A stretch of 60,564 nucleotides of DNA from assembly GCA_024275575.1 (NCBI GenBank), contig JAJRYV010000130.1, forward strand, positions 1-60,564, read 5' to 3'. Positions 1-8,405 of the stretch are shown piece after piece. The stretch's first letter is position 1; every line of letters starts with the position of its first letter. The notes under the pieces are model-generated. The model was given only the letters and a program-made list of their open reading frames with translations. It made no database searches and had not been told where the DNA came from. Origin of the DNA: a bacterium (GTDB lineage: Bacteria > Zhuqueibacterota > Zhuqueibacteria > Zhuqueibacterales > Geothermadaptataceae). The position numbers were made by a program, and so were the translations under genes.

Positions 1-171
1 ACGCAAAGAAAAGATTTAAATAGTGTCCGTCCGGACGAACGTCATTCCGTCATGGTTTTAGACGAAACGAAGTTCGGTGAAGCAATTGCGCTTCTCAGCG
101 ACCACGAAGTAAAATCTATTTTTATTAGCCTCAACCAGCCATGGATTGTCGATGCAATCATTCGGGAATGA
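1..171 (+). CDS. possible C-terminal end of an unknown protein, cut by window edge
   Basis: The frame beginning at base 1 is open to a TGA at 169-171 and would encode the last 56 residues of a protein ending PWIVDAIIRE. I do not recognise a family. The first 13 bases resemble part of the CGCAAAGAAAAG repeat seen near 53.7 kb, so the upstream part may be non-coding; a shorter reading could start at the ATG at 52. The open length alone is not significant. Treat as a weak candidate. Confidence 0.2.
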   Translation, partial: TQRKDLNSVRPDERHSVMVLDETKFGEAIALLSDHEVKSIFISLNQPWIVDAIIRE

Positions 172-238
172 TAAAAAAATGAACGTCTCTGGATGAGTCT
201 GGTTATCCACTTAACTCAGCAAGCGGTAAATATGCCAG

Positions 239-310
239 CCCTTCGGAGTTTTACAGCAAACAAAACAGAATTAAGTTTTTTTAATCCCGAAGGGATGGTA
301 TGATTATAAC
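239..310. repeat. CCCTTCGG/CCGAAGGG intergenic inverted repeat
   Basis: CCCTTCGG at 239-246 is matched by its reverse complement CCGAAGGG at 287-294, followed by GATGGTATGATTATAA. The sequence lies just beyond the 3' end of the permease gene and reads like a palindromic intergenic repeat unit. No T-tract terminator is evident. Confidence 0.35.
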
Positions 311-334
311 AATCTAAAAATCAGAGCAAAACCA

Positions 335-1561
335 TCACTGCCGCAAGGCGATAACCGGATCGAGCCGTGAGGCTTTCCGCGCCGGGTAGACACCAAAAAA
401 AATACCCACGGCAAATGAAATGACCAGCGCGATGATGACCGGTGCCAGCGAGACGCTGTAGGGCAGCGGCGTCAAAGCGGCAACGATTGAAGCGATTGTG
501 AATCCGATGAGGATGCCCAGCGCCCCGCCAATGCCGGTGAGGATGAGCGCTTCCATTAAAAATTGCATGATGATATGCCCGCTGCGGGCGCCGACAGCTT
601 TGCGGATACCGATTTCCCGCGAACGCTCGGTAACGGCCACCAGCATGACATTCATGATGATGATGCCACCGACGATGAGGGTGATGCTGACGACGCCGAT
701 CAATGTGCCGAAAATACCGGCGGAAATTGCTTCCCAGATCGAAATCAACTGTTCAGAAGTATTGATGTAGAAATTATCAGACTGCGCCGGTTTCAGGTGG
801 CGCACGCTGCGCATCGTCTGGCGCACGGCTTCCTGAGCTGCGGTAAAGCTTTGCATGTCTGCGGTGCGAATTTTGATCTCCAGCGATTGCCGTGAACCGT
901 ACATTTTGAGAAAGGTTGTCACCGGAATAAAAGCGAACAGGTTTTGATTGTTACCGAGGATATTGCCCTTTTTTTCGCAGACACCGACCACGGTAAAATG
1001 TTTTGCGCCGATTTTTACGGTTTTACCGAGCGCTGTTTCTTGTGGAAAAAGTGTCTGCGCCACATCCCAGCCGAGCACACAACTGTGCCGCCGTTGCTGA
1101 ATATCGATGCGCGAGAGATGGCGGCCGAAAGCGAGTGGGAATTCTCCCAGGGCCGGGTATTCCTCGGTGCGCCCACGGATGCGGGCGTTATCGACGATGC
1201 GGGAACCGTTCGTTAGTCTGTCTCCCTTGCTGATAGTGGCATCGACGAATTCTGCGAGAGTAATTTCATCGCGAATCAATTGCAGGTCTTCGATGGTGAT
1301 TTTCGGATTTTTCAACGACTTGAGGAAGGCGTCAAAATCCGTTAAAACCTGAATGGGATTGTTGCGCTGCAGAGTGAAAACATTGCTGCCCTGTGAGGCT
1401 ATTTTCGTTTTTACAAAAACGTCCATTCCTTCGACAATCGAAACCACGGCAATGATCGACGTGATTGAAATGACGACACAGAGAATAGTGAGAAATGAGC
1501 GCATTTTATTTGCCCACAACGCTGAAAATGCGAGTACGGTATTTTCCCAGAAGTAGTGCAT
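335..1561 (-). CDS. MacB/FtsX-type ABC transporter permease
   Basis: Inner-membrane permease of a MacB-like ABC exporter (408 aa). One membrane segment lies at about residues 20-45, followed by a large periplasmic MacB_PCD domain (about 50-240) and three C-terminal FtsX membrane segments (about 285-400) with the family motifs REIGIRKAVGAR and the terminal PARKASRLDPVIALR. It is four bases downstream of the HlyD-type adaptor gene and surely co-transcribed with it. A MacB system also needs an ATPase. None is encoded next to it on this strand up to the window edge, so the ATPase is elsewhere, is further left, or has been lost. The substrate cannot be told from sequence; lipoproteins, peptides or drugs are family possibilities. 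Confidence 0.93.
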   Translation of the reverse strand: MHYFWENTVLAFSALWANKMRSFLTILCVVISITSIIAVVSIVEGMDVFVKTKIASQGSNVFTLQRNNPIQVLTDFDAFLKSLKNPKITIEDLQLIRDEITLAEFVDATISKGDRLTNGSRIVDNARIRGRTEEYPALGEFPLAFGRHLSRIDIQQRRHSCVLGWDVAQTLFPQETALGKTVKIGAKHFTVVGVCEKKGNILGNNQNLFAFIPVTTFLKMYGSRQSLEIKIRTADMQSFTAAQEAVRQTMRSVRHLKPAQSDNFYINTSEQLISIWEAISAGIFGTLIGVVSITLIVGGIIIMNVMLVAVTERSREIGIRKAVGARSGHIIMQFLMEALILTGIGGALGILIGFTIASIVAALTPLPYSVSLAPVIIALVISFAVGIFFGVYPARKASRLDPVIALRQ

Positions 1562-1565
1562 CGTT

Positions 1566-2822
1566 TTATTTTTTGTCTTTTTTGTTCACTTTAGCCAGGT
1601 CGCCATTCTGCAGCTTGCGCAGCGCGCTGAACGGGCCGGTAACGACAACATCATCTTTTTCAAGGCCGGAAAGCACCTCAAAATGGCGTTCACCGGCGAT
1701 TCCGGTTTTCACCGCTTTAAAAGTGACATGCTCATTATCGACGACGAAAACGCCCTGGTAGGGCTCGTTTTTTTTCTTGTTAACTCCCTCAGTTTCTGCA
1801 TTTTCCCGCTTTTTTGAGCCGATTTTTTTCGACCGTTTCATCAAACTCTCGTCATCGCGCAGGGTCAGCGCTTGAATGGGCACAGCGACAGCTTTTTCGC
1901 GATAACCGGTTGTGATATCGGCTTTGCAGGACAGGCCGGAGCGCACATTGGGAATGCGGTCATCGAGTTGGATGATGACTTCAAAACTGGTTGCCTGCTG
2001 CTGGCCGCCGGCGGTGAGAATCGGACTCTGGCCGACTTTTGTCACATGCCCGGTAAACGAACTGTCAGGATAAGCGTCGAGTTTGATTTCGGCCTGCTGC
2101 CCGGCTTTAACATCGATGATATCAGTCTCGTCCACTTCGACGATGGCTTCGATGATCGAAAGATTGGCGATAGTCAGCAGCACGGTCGCCGGATTATTGA
2201 AGGCGCCGACAAAGACATTTTCTCCCTCTTCGACATTTCGTTTGATGACGATGCCGTCGATATCAGCGTGTATATTCACTTTGTTCAGTTCGTGTTCGGC
2301 AGTGGAAAGACTGGCTTTCAAACGACTGATTTCCTGCTTTTTGGCATTGACGGTCATCTTTGCCACCCGGAAAGCGGTGCGTTTTTTCTGGATCGTTTCC
2401 TCAGAAGTCAATTTACGGCTATAGAGCTTTTCTGCCCTTGTTAAATCATCCTCAGCCTGAACTAAATTGGCTTTGGCAAGCTCATAATTCGCCTCCGCAG
2501 CGTTGATACTGGCGCGTATTTGCTCCACCTGCGATTCCGCAGTCGTCGGATCAATCTGGATGAGGAACTGGCCTTTTTTCACCGGATCACCCTCATCGAC
2601 GGAAAGCTTGAAAACTTTTCCCGGAATGGTGGCACTGATATCGACTGATATTTTTGGCTGGATCTTTCCCGAGGCTGAGACCAGGGCCCTCAATTCCATT
2701 TCCTCGATTGTCATCACATCGACTTTGATGCCTTTTTCCCGGCGCAGCGTGATATTTAAAATAACGATGAGTGTCAGGGCGATAACGGCAACGGCAATCC
2801 ACAGATTTCGTTTGTTTTTCAT
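1566..2822 (-). CDS. HlyD/RND-type periplasmic adaptor (membrane fusion protein)
   Basis: Periplasmic adaptor (418 aa) that would link an inner-membrane pump to an outer-membrane channel. A signal anchor is at residues 7-24, then a biotinyl-lipoyl half with GKVFKLSVDEGDPVKKGQ, a helical hairpin rich in A, E and K (about 95-190), the second lipoyl half (VNIHADIDGIVIKRNVEEGE), and beta-barrel and membrane-proximal domains. A lysine-rich insertion near residues 335-360 (SKKIGSKKRENAETEG) is unusual. It lies immediately upstream of the MacB-like permease. Between it and the YIP1 gene lies a short tandem repeat. Confidence 0.93.
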   Translation of the reverse strand: MKNKRNLWIAVAVIALTLIVILNITLRREKGIKVDVMTIEEMELRALVSASGKIQPKISVDISATIPGKVFKLSVDEGDPVKKGQFLIQIDPTTAESQVEQIRASINAAEANYELAKANLVQAEDDLTRAEKLYSRKLTSEETIQKKRTAFRVAKMTVNAKKQEISRLKASLSTAEHELNKVNIHADIDGIVIKRNVEEGENVFVGAFNNPATVLLTIANLSIIEAIVEVDETDIIDVKAGQQAEIKLDAYPDSSFTGHVTKVGQSPILTAGGQQQATSFEVIIQLDDRIPNVRSGLSCKADITTGYREKAVAVPIQALTLRDDESLMKRSKKIGSKKRENAETEGVNKKKNEPYQGVFVVDNEHVTFKAVKTGIAGERHFEVLSGLEKDDVVVTGPFSALRKLQNGDLAKVNKKDKK

Positions 2823-2839
2823 TGAATTTTCGTTTGAAG

Positions 2840-2871
2840 GTTAGAACGTTGGAAAGTTAGAACGTTGGAAA
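2840..2871. repeat. 16-bp tandem duplication
   Basis: Two perfect adjacent copies of GTTAGAACGTTGGAAA (2840-2855 and 2856-2871) lie between the YIP1 and adaptor genes. A related GTTAGAACGTT core occurs in the palindrome at 43637-43660. Confidence 0.8.
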
Positions 2872-2904
2872 GTTTGCGTGTCCATCCGTTCTAACGATTG
2901 TCTC

Positions 2905-3600
2905 TCAAAAGGCAGCTTTAATTCCGGTAATAGCCAGAATGACGATGGCCCAGGTGCCGAATGTGGCGACCAGTCCCTTTTGCACAGCAAATTTATAAGC
3001 CACGGCAAAACCGACCCCGAGAATGGCAAAATACCAAATACTCAATAAGTCGATTTGCGTCAGCAGGAAGTAGACGGCTGAGTCTCGTTCCGCATCGGGC
3101 GCTAAAAATATCAGGCTGGTGGCGCTTTCTATGGTGCCGGTCAACATGCGGAAAATCATATCGAGAATAGCGGTGACGATCATCACCGGTGCACTCCAGC
3201 AAGCAACAGAAAACAAGGTTTTATAGGTAGCGCTGCCGCCCATAAAGAGTCCACCGAGAAGCGCCATCAATCCGGCAACGATCAGCGACCAAATGGGTGT
3301 GGTGATTACCGGCATGATCGGGGTCGCAATTTTAACATAACCCACGGTTTGTTCGATTTGCGCTTCATTCATGTTGGGATTCATCGCCATTTTTTCAGCC
3401 GTGATTTGGGCAATCATCGGTGTCATTTGGTAGGTCACACCCATGGTGACAATGGTGGAGAGCAGCAGCGGTAAAAACCATGTCGGTGACTTAACAATAT
3501 CGGCAAAAGTGGCGACAGGTACGGTGAGGACCCCGATAAATCTTGCAGCAAAACTCATCGATGCCGTTTCGTGAAATTCAACATTCGTTTTTTCAGCCAT
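2905..3600 (-). CDS. YIP1-family integral membrane protein
   Basis: Polytopic membrane protein (231 aa) with about five hydrophobic segments and the layout of the bacterial Yip1 domain: a short soluble N-terminus, a paired SPTWFLPLLLSTIV helix, a Met/Glu-rich loop (MAMNPNMNEAQIEQ) and a TGIKAAF C-terminus. Bacterial YIP1 proteins are often encoded beside MacB-type efflux genes, as here, but their role is not established. It is the first gene of the minus-strand run YIP1, adaptor, permease. The start has a GGAGG-like site (complement of CCTCC at 3607-3611) at good spacing. Confidence 0.85.
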   Translation of the reverse strand: MAEKTNVEFHETASMSFAARFIGVLTVPVATFADIVKSPTWFLPLLLSTIVTMGVTYQMTPMIAQITAEKMAMNPNMNEAQIEQTVGYVKIATPIMPVITTPIWSLIVAGLMALLGGLFMGGSATYKTLFSVACWSAPVMIVTAILDMIFRMLTGTIESATSLIFLAPDAERDSAVYFLLTQIDLLSIWYFAILGVGFAVAYKFAVQKGLVATFGTWAIVILAITGIKAAF

Positions 3601-4192
3601 TATTTTCCTCCTTTAAACTGATGGAATTGAAAAAGATTTTGGCAAAACATAATCCTGATACACGCAAAAAAACGGCTTTATTCAAATAAAGATTAGCTGA
3701 ATGTAAAATTTCCCCGCTAAAAATTAATATCAACTTTTTTTGCCAAGTGCAAGAGAAAGCTACATCGGAGACCGATATATTTCGGCTTAAAATGGGTAAA
3801 CCCTCAGCATGAACTGAAGGAGATTTTGCGAAGTCACAAAGCGAGTGTCCCGAGTAGCCCCGGTGTTTTTCCGGTGTGTATCGAGGGCCGTCCTGAACGT
3901 AACAGTAAATCGAAGGGGTCGGACAGATTTACAGTAGCGGTAGGCAAAATGGAGTTAACCCAAACTGTATTTGTTCAGCGTGCGCGCGAGAAGCGTTCCC
4001 TGAGCTTTAAGGAAAGCGTGTTTTGGACAGGAGGAGGATGCTCCCGCTTCGCAAGCTCAGCGTTCGCATCGTCTGTTGAATAGTTACTATGCTAAAAGTC
4101 AACTTTTTTTCAGATACTTTTTGTATGCTTGTCGGGTACAAACTACAGATAAAACGAGCGGTCGAAGCGGATTGTTCTCCGGAGAATATTTG
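3601..4192. other. intergenic region with repeat debris
   Basis: This divergent spacer separates the YIP1 gene from porX. The left part is AT-rich leader sequence for the minus-strand operon. From about 3885 it contains fragments of common palindromic repeats (GTCCTGAACG near TCGAAGGGG) and then the longer element at 3973-4082. Short open frames here consist of repeat sequence and show no protein-like pattern. Confidence 0.5.
3973..4082. repeat. dispersed palindromic element, copy A (degenerate)
   Basis: Starts GTTCAGCGTGC and shares blocks with the copy at 33044-33190 in the same order: GAGAAG[C/T]GTTCCCTGAGCTT, then GGACA followed by AGGATGCTCCCGCTT-like sequence, then CAAGCTCAGC. The terminal inverted repeat is less well kept than in copy B. 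It is non-coding and resembles a small non-autonomous (MITE or REP-like) element. Confidence 0.6.
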
Positions 4193-4221
4193 TTGACAAA
4201 CAAGTCAAATATCGCTATAAT
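4193..4221 (+). promoter_or_regulatory. consensus sigma-70 promoter upstream of porX
   Basis: TTGACA at 4193-4198 and TATAAT at 4216-4221 are separated by exactly 17 bases, a perfect housekeeping promoter. Transcription would begin near 4228, giving porX a leader of about 235 bases. This is the E. coli-type consensus, not the TTTG/TANNTTTG type of Bacteroidetes. Confidence 0.75.
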
Positions 4222-4461
4222 GTACTCTTGCTTCCCAATGAATTTTCTTCATTACTTTGCCGCATCCGGTAATATAGAGGGATAATTTTCATCGGATATT
4301 TTATCTATGCAATTTTCCATCCGAATTATTTTTCACTCTCATCCCATCCAAATGGACGCCGATTTTACCCGTGTTAAAAACTGGTGAATGATCAAATTAT
4401 CTGGTGAAGTAATTCAGCAGGCATGAATTCTCAATAATTCTAACAGGAATTTTTCAAAACA

Positions 4462-6024
4462 ATGCAAACTGTGCGAAACTCTATTCTCTGGGTGGATGAT
4501 GAAATCGATCTTTTACGGCCGCATATCTTGTTTCTGCAGGAGAAAGGTTTTGCCGTTACTCCGGTCACCAATGCCGCAGACGCCATCAACCTTATTTCCG
4601 GGCAAAACTTCGATTTGGTTCTGCTCGATGAACAGATGGCCGGTATGGACGGCCTCACAGCTTTGCAGGAAATAAAGGACATCAACCCGGCGCTGCCAAT
4701 TGTTATGGTGACCAAGAGCGAAGAAGAAAGTTTGATGGAAGAAGCGATCGCTGCACGCATCGATGATTATCTCACCAAACCAGTCAACCCCAGTCAGATT
4801 TTGCTCATCTGCAAAAAAATTCTTGAAAAGAAACAAATTACCAGTGATAAATTTTCTCGTGATTATGCTGCAGAGTTTTCACAACTCAGCCGGCGACTTT
4901 ATGAATCACCTGATTGGCAGGACTGGGTGGATATCGCCATTAAAATGGCCAATTGGGATATCGAGCTTGACCGCCACGACGAGCTGGGCTTGCGTCAGAC
5001 GCTGGCGGATCAGCGTCGCGAGTGCAACGCCGAATTTGGCCGTTTTATCGAAAAAAAATATGTTCGCTGGCTCGCCGGCGACGAGGCACCGCCCCTTTCC
5101 GTCGATGTCGTGCGCAATTTCCTTATGCCGCATCTCGGCCGTGATAAAAATGTCGTCTTTCTCGTTATCGATAATTTACGCCTGGATCAGTGGCAGGTTA
5201 TCGAACCACTCTTATACAGCTATTTTAATATTCAAAGAGAGTATTACTGCTCTATCTTACCTACGGCCACGCCCTATTCCCGCAATGCCATTTTCGCGGG
5301 CCTTTATCCACTGCAGATTCAACAGCAGTTCCCGCAATTCTGGGCGGACAAAGATGATGAGCAAAGCCTGAATCGTTTCGAAAAAGAACTGCTCGATGCA
5401 CAATTACAGCGGGAAAAGGTCGATCTGCCGAAGGGTTCAAAATATATTAAAGTGCTCGATGCCAATGAAGCGAAAAACCTGGAAAAGAATCTTCCCTCGC
5501 TGGCAAACCTGTCCCTGTTTTCGCTCGTTGTCAATTTTGTCGATATTCTCGCCCACGGCCGCAGCGATTCCAAAATTTTGCGGGAAATCATTCCCGATGA
5601 ATCAGCCTATCGCTCGTTGACCCGTTCCTGGTTTACCCATTCTTTTGTCTTTCGTGTTTTAAAAGAACTGGCAAACCGTGGCAATACCGTCGTTTTGACC
5701 ACGGACCACGGCTCACTGCGTGGCATGCGTGGCACCAAAGTGATGGCCGATAAACACACGAGTACCAATCTGCGCTATAAATTCGGACGAAATTTGAACA
5801 CCGATAAAAAATATGCCATCGTGGTGAAAGACCCGAAGACATTCAAATTGCCGAGCTCGGGAATTAATACCAATTTTATTTTTGCCAAAGAAGATTATTA
5901 TTTCGTCTATCCGACGAATTACAATCATTATCTGAATTACTACAAAGATACTTTGCAGCACGGCGGCATTTCAATCGAAGAGATGATTTTACCCGTGATT
6001 ACACTCGAGCCTAAAAATGTCTGA
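4462..6024 (+). CDS. porX: PorX-like response regulator with PglZ domain
   Basis: Response regulator of 520 aa. The N-terminal receiver domain has the acidic pair D12-D13, phospho-acceptor D56 in DLVLLDEQM and K85 in VMVTKSEEE. A linker is followed by a C-terminal PglZ/alkaline-phosphatase-like domain with VFLVIDNLRLDQW and TTDHGSLRG metal-site segments. In Bacteroidetes PorX works with the PorY kinase to control type IX secretion genes and also has phosphodiesterase activity; that is family knowledge. Two proteins with type IX sorting tails are encoded in this window, consistent with such a system. The gene overlaps tsaE by 8 bases, so porX, tsaE and tsaB are probably one transcript from the promoter at 4193. 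Confidence 0.93.
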   Translation: MQTVRNSILWVDDEIDLLRPHILFLQEKGFAVTPVTNAADAINLISGQNFDLVLLDEQMAGMDGLTALQEIKDINPALPIVMVTKSEEESLMEEAIAARIDDYLTKPVNPSQILLICKKILEKKQITSDKFSRDYAAEFSQLSRRLYESPDWQDWVDIAIKMANWDIELDRHDELGLRQTLADQRRECNAEFGRFIEKKYVRWLAGDEAPPLSVDVVRNFLMPHLGRDKNVVFLVIDNLRLDQWQVIEPLLYSYFNIQREYYCSILPTATPYSRNAIFAGLYPLQIQQQFPQFWADKDDEQSLNRFEKELLDAQLQREKVDLPKGSKYIKVLDANEAKNLEKNLPSLANLSLFSLVVNFVDILAHGRSDSKILREIIPDESAYRSLTRSWFTHSFVFRVLKELANRGNTVVLTTDHGSLRGMRGTKVMADKHTSTNLRYKFGRNLNTDKKYAIVVKDPKTFKLPSSGINTNFIFAKEDYYFVYPTNYNHYLNYYKDTLQHGGISIEEMILPVITLEPKNV

Positions 6025-6496
6025 TACCGCGAAAATTCAAACCCTGGAATACCGCCGGGACGAAGTTTTTACCGTTGCCGATGAGAGCGAATCCTGTCGT
6101 CTGGCAGAGCGATTTGTCGCCGGTTTGCAACCAGGAGACGTCGTGGCGCTTTTTGGTGACCTTGGCACCGGAAAAACTGCCCTGGTGCGGGCGATGGCGC
6201 CACCTCTGGGGTATATGGGTTTTGTCAACAGCCCGACATTTTCGCTGTTGAATATTTATCCGGCGGCAAAGCTGGAAATCTATCATTTTGATTTTTATCG
6301 CATCAATATCGCCGAGGAAGCCCTGGACATCGGCTTTGACGAATATGTACAAAATGCGGGGATCTGTTTTATCGAATGGCCGGAAAAAATTATTGATTTA
6401 CTACCCGAGAAGCGTTGGGAAATTCATCTCGAAGTGCCTGATTATGTCAATGAACCGACCGGTCGCAGCATTCGAATACGAAAGTTTGCGCCATAA
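6017..6496 (+). CDS. tsaE: tRNA threonylcarbamoyladenosine synthesis ATPase TsaE
   Basis: Small P-loop ATPase (159 aa) of the complex that makes the t6A37 modification on ANN-decoding tRNAs. The Walker A motif GDLGTGKT is at residues 47-54, followed by NSPTFSLLNIY and HFDFYRI, both typical of the family, and the conserved EWPEKI near residue 120. Length is normal. The start codon lies inside the 3' end of porX (8-base overlap) and the stop overlaps the tsaB start by one base (TAATG), indicating translational coupling. Confidence 0.95.
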   Translation: MSDTAKIQTLEYRRDEVFTVADESESCRLAERFVAGLQPGDVVALFGDLGTGKTALVRAMAPPLGYMGFVNSPTFSLLNIYPAAKLEIYHFDFYRINIAEEALDIGFDEYVQNAGICFIEWPEKIIDLLPEKRWEIHLEVPDYVNEPTGRSIRIRKFAP

Positions 6497-7170
6497 TGCT
6501 TGTTTTGGGAATAGAAACTTCGACGACGGTTTGCGCCGTTTCACTCATCCGCGATGGACAATTGCTCGCTGAATACCGCCATCAGCAGGAGAAAAAACAT
6601 GCGGAAATTATTGCGACGCTCATCGGAAATCAAATTGCAGTCTGTGACCTGGCATTTGCCGATCTCGAAGGAATCGGTATTGCAACGGGGCCGGGCAGTT
6701 ATACCGGTTTGCGCATCGGCATGTCGTTCGCCAAAAGCCTGGCTTTTGCACACGATCTGCCCCTCGCAGGCATTCCGACGACCGCGGCGATCGCCTTTGG
6801 TTTGCCGGTGGATTTTGAACAGGTTATCGTGGCCCTGCCCTCGCGCCGTGGTGAAATTTATGCCGCGCTCTTTACACAAAAGGGCGATCGACTGCAGGCA
6901 GACAAACCGGCTACAGCACTCGAAATAGCAGCCTTGCCTGAATGGGCCGGTGAATGCAGAAAAATTGCCGGACCCGGCGGCGCAGCATTAGCTCAGACCG
7001 GATTGCAAGGATTCGAATTAGTGCCTGAACGTTTTTGGCAAATCGGCGCCCTGAACATCGCTCTGCTTGCTGAGGAAAAACTACAGGCCGGGCAAGCTGA
7101 TGATCTGGATTCGCTGGAACCGGATTATCTTAAGCCTTTTTATACGACTGCCGGAAAACAGCAGAGATAA
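6496..7170 (+). CDS. tsaB: tRNA threonylcarbamoyladenosine synthesis protein TsaB
   Basis: ASKHA-fold partner of TsaD (224 aa). It begins MLVLGIETSTTVCAVSL and has the characteristic GPGSYTGLRIG segment at about residues 67-77. TsaB scaffolds TsaD and TsaE in t6A synthesis. The second half is divergent, as usual. Coupled to tsaE by a one-base overlap. TsaD is not in the window. A gap with repeats and a probable new promoter follows before accD. Confidence 0.94.
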   Translation: MLVLGIETSTTVCAVSLIRDGQLLAEYRHQQEKKHAEIIATLIGNQIAVCDLAFADLEGIGIATGPGSYTGLRIGMSFAKSLAFAHDLPLAGIPTTAAIAFGLPVDFEQVIVALPSRRGEIYAALFTQKGDRLQADKPATALEIAALPEWAGECRKIAGPGGAALAQTGLQGFELVPERFWQIGALNIALLAEEKLQAGQADDLDSLEPDYLKPFYTTAGKQQR

Positions 7171-7222
7171 AATCGACCTGAATAAGGCACGATAGCAAAA
7201 CGCGCCCGGTGACAAGATTTTT

Positions 7223-7251
7223 TTGACAAAAAATTGCACATGACACATTAT
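7223..7251 (+). promoter_or_regulatory. possible promoter for accD
   Basis: TTGACA at 7223-7228, 17-base spacer, then CATTAT (4 of 6 matches to TATAAT) at 7246-7251. It lies 210 bases before accD and after the end of tsaB, a sensible place for a new transcript. The -10 match is only moderate. Confidence 0.4.
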
Positions 7252-7287
7252 TATAGTATATTTTATATTGGTTGTTTTGTATCTGCA

Positions 7288-7388
7288 ATGGACGCTGAGC
7301 TTGTTTGTGCTGAGCTTGCCGAGTACCGAAGTAGGATGCAGCCACCCGATGAGCAGGCAGGCCCAGCGTCAGCCTGGCAGGCTGACGC
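7288..7388. repeat. intergenic repeat debris with hairpin
   Basis: Contains CTGAGCTTG and GCTGAGCTTGCCGAG, the same core as the palindromic elements at 3973 and 33044. At 7366-7388 is a perfect hairpin GCGTCAGCC/GGCTGACGC with a 5-base loop. No T-tract follows, so it is not an obvious terminator. Confidence 0.5.
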
Positions 7389-7460
7389 AAATATGTTTTT
7401 TCCCCGCACCTGCGGAAGCAAAATCGTAAATAATACGTGATATAAATAAAGGAAAAAGTG

Positions 7461-8399
7461 ATGGCATGGTTTAGACGAAATGCCCAGGGAATTATCTCAC
7501 AGAAGAAAAAAGACATCCCCGATTTGTGGTTGAAATGCCCCGGATGTAATGAGATTATCTACAAATTGGAGCTGGAACGCAGCGCTAATGTTTGCGCCCA
7601 TTGCGGGCATCATTTTCGTATCAAAGCCGAGGGATACGTGAGGCTGCTTCTCGACGAGGGCAGCGCTGAAGAATTTAACGAGGAAATCACTTCAGTTGAT
7701 TTTTTGAAATTCCGCGCCAAGAAAAAATATAGTGATCAGATCAAAGCAGCGGTTAAAAAAACCGGCCGCAAATCAGCGCTCATCAGTACGCGCGGAACGA
7801 TGAATGAGCGCCCTGTTGTATTGTGTGTGATGGATTTTTCATTTATTGGCGGCAGCATGGGGTCTGTTGTGGGGGAGAAAATATCCCTTGCTATTAATAT
7901 CGCCATTAAAGAGAAGTCGCCGTTAATTTTGATCTCACAGTCCGGCGGCGCCCGCATGATGGAAGGTGCCGTCAGTTTAATGCAAATGGCGAAAACCTCG
8001 GCCAAATTAGCGCTGCTGGCACAGGCAGGCCTGCCGTTTATTTCAATTCTCACCGACCCCACCACCGGCGGTGTCACCGCGAGTTATGCCATGCTCGGTG
8101 ATGTCAACATTGCCGAACCCGGCGCTTTGATCGGTTTTGCCGGCCCGCGCGTCATCAAGCAAACGATCGGCGAAGATTTGCCGGATGGTTTTCAGCGCTC
8201 GGAGTTCCTGCTCAAACACGGATTTGTCGATGCGATTTTCAACCGTACGGCGCTGAAGCAAGAGATCGGTAAAATTCTCGATGTTTTCTGCCTGGATGAG
8301 ATCGATATTGCGGATTTAAACGGCCAGCCCGAAGCTGAAAAAATGAACACGGCAGAGATCTCACCAGCCGTAGAAATCGATGCCGAGAAAAAGAATTAA
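7461..8399 (+). CDS. accD: acetyl-CoA carboxylase carboxyltransferase subunit beta
   Basis: Beta subunit (312 aa) of the carboxyltransferase that moves the carboxyl group from carboxybiotin to acetyl-CoA to give malonyl-CoA. The N-terminal four-cysteine zinc ribbon is clear (CPGC then CAHC, about residues 26-48), followed by the crotonase-like domain with SQSGGARMMEG and DPTTGGVTASYAMLGD. ATG at 7461 was chosen, not the GTG three bases earlier, because AAAGGAAAA at about 7448-7456 is a suitable ribosome site and MAWFRR fits the family. The acidic C-terminal tail is variable in the family. accA is not here. surE starts six bases downstream. Confidence 0.96.
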   Translation: MAWFRRNAQGIISQKKKDIPDLWLKCPGCNEIIYKLELERSANVCAHCGHHFRIKAEGYVRLLLDEGSAEEFNEEITSVDFLKFRAKKKYSDQIKAAVKKTGRKSALISTRGTMNERPVVLCVMDFSFIGGSMGSVVGEKISLAINIAIKEKSPLILISQSGGARMMEGAVSLMQMAKTSAKLALLAQAGLPFISILTDPTTGGVTASYAMLGDVNIAEPGALIGFAGPRVIKQTIGEDLPDGFQRSEFLLKHGFVDAIFNRTALKQEIGKILDVFCLDEIDIADLNGQPEAEKMNTAEISPAVEIDAEKKN

Positions 8400-8405
8400 A
8401 CTGTT

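Noticed and set aside
3826-4083. 85-codon plus-strand frame before porX
   Set aside because: It consists of dispersed-repeat sequence and lacks protein-like composition.
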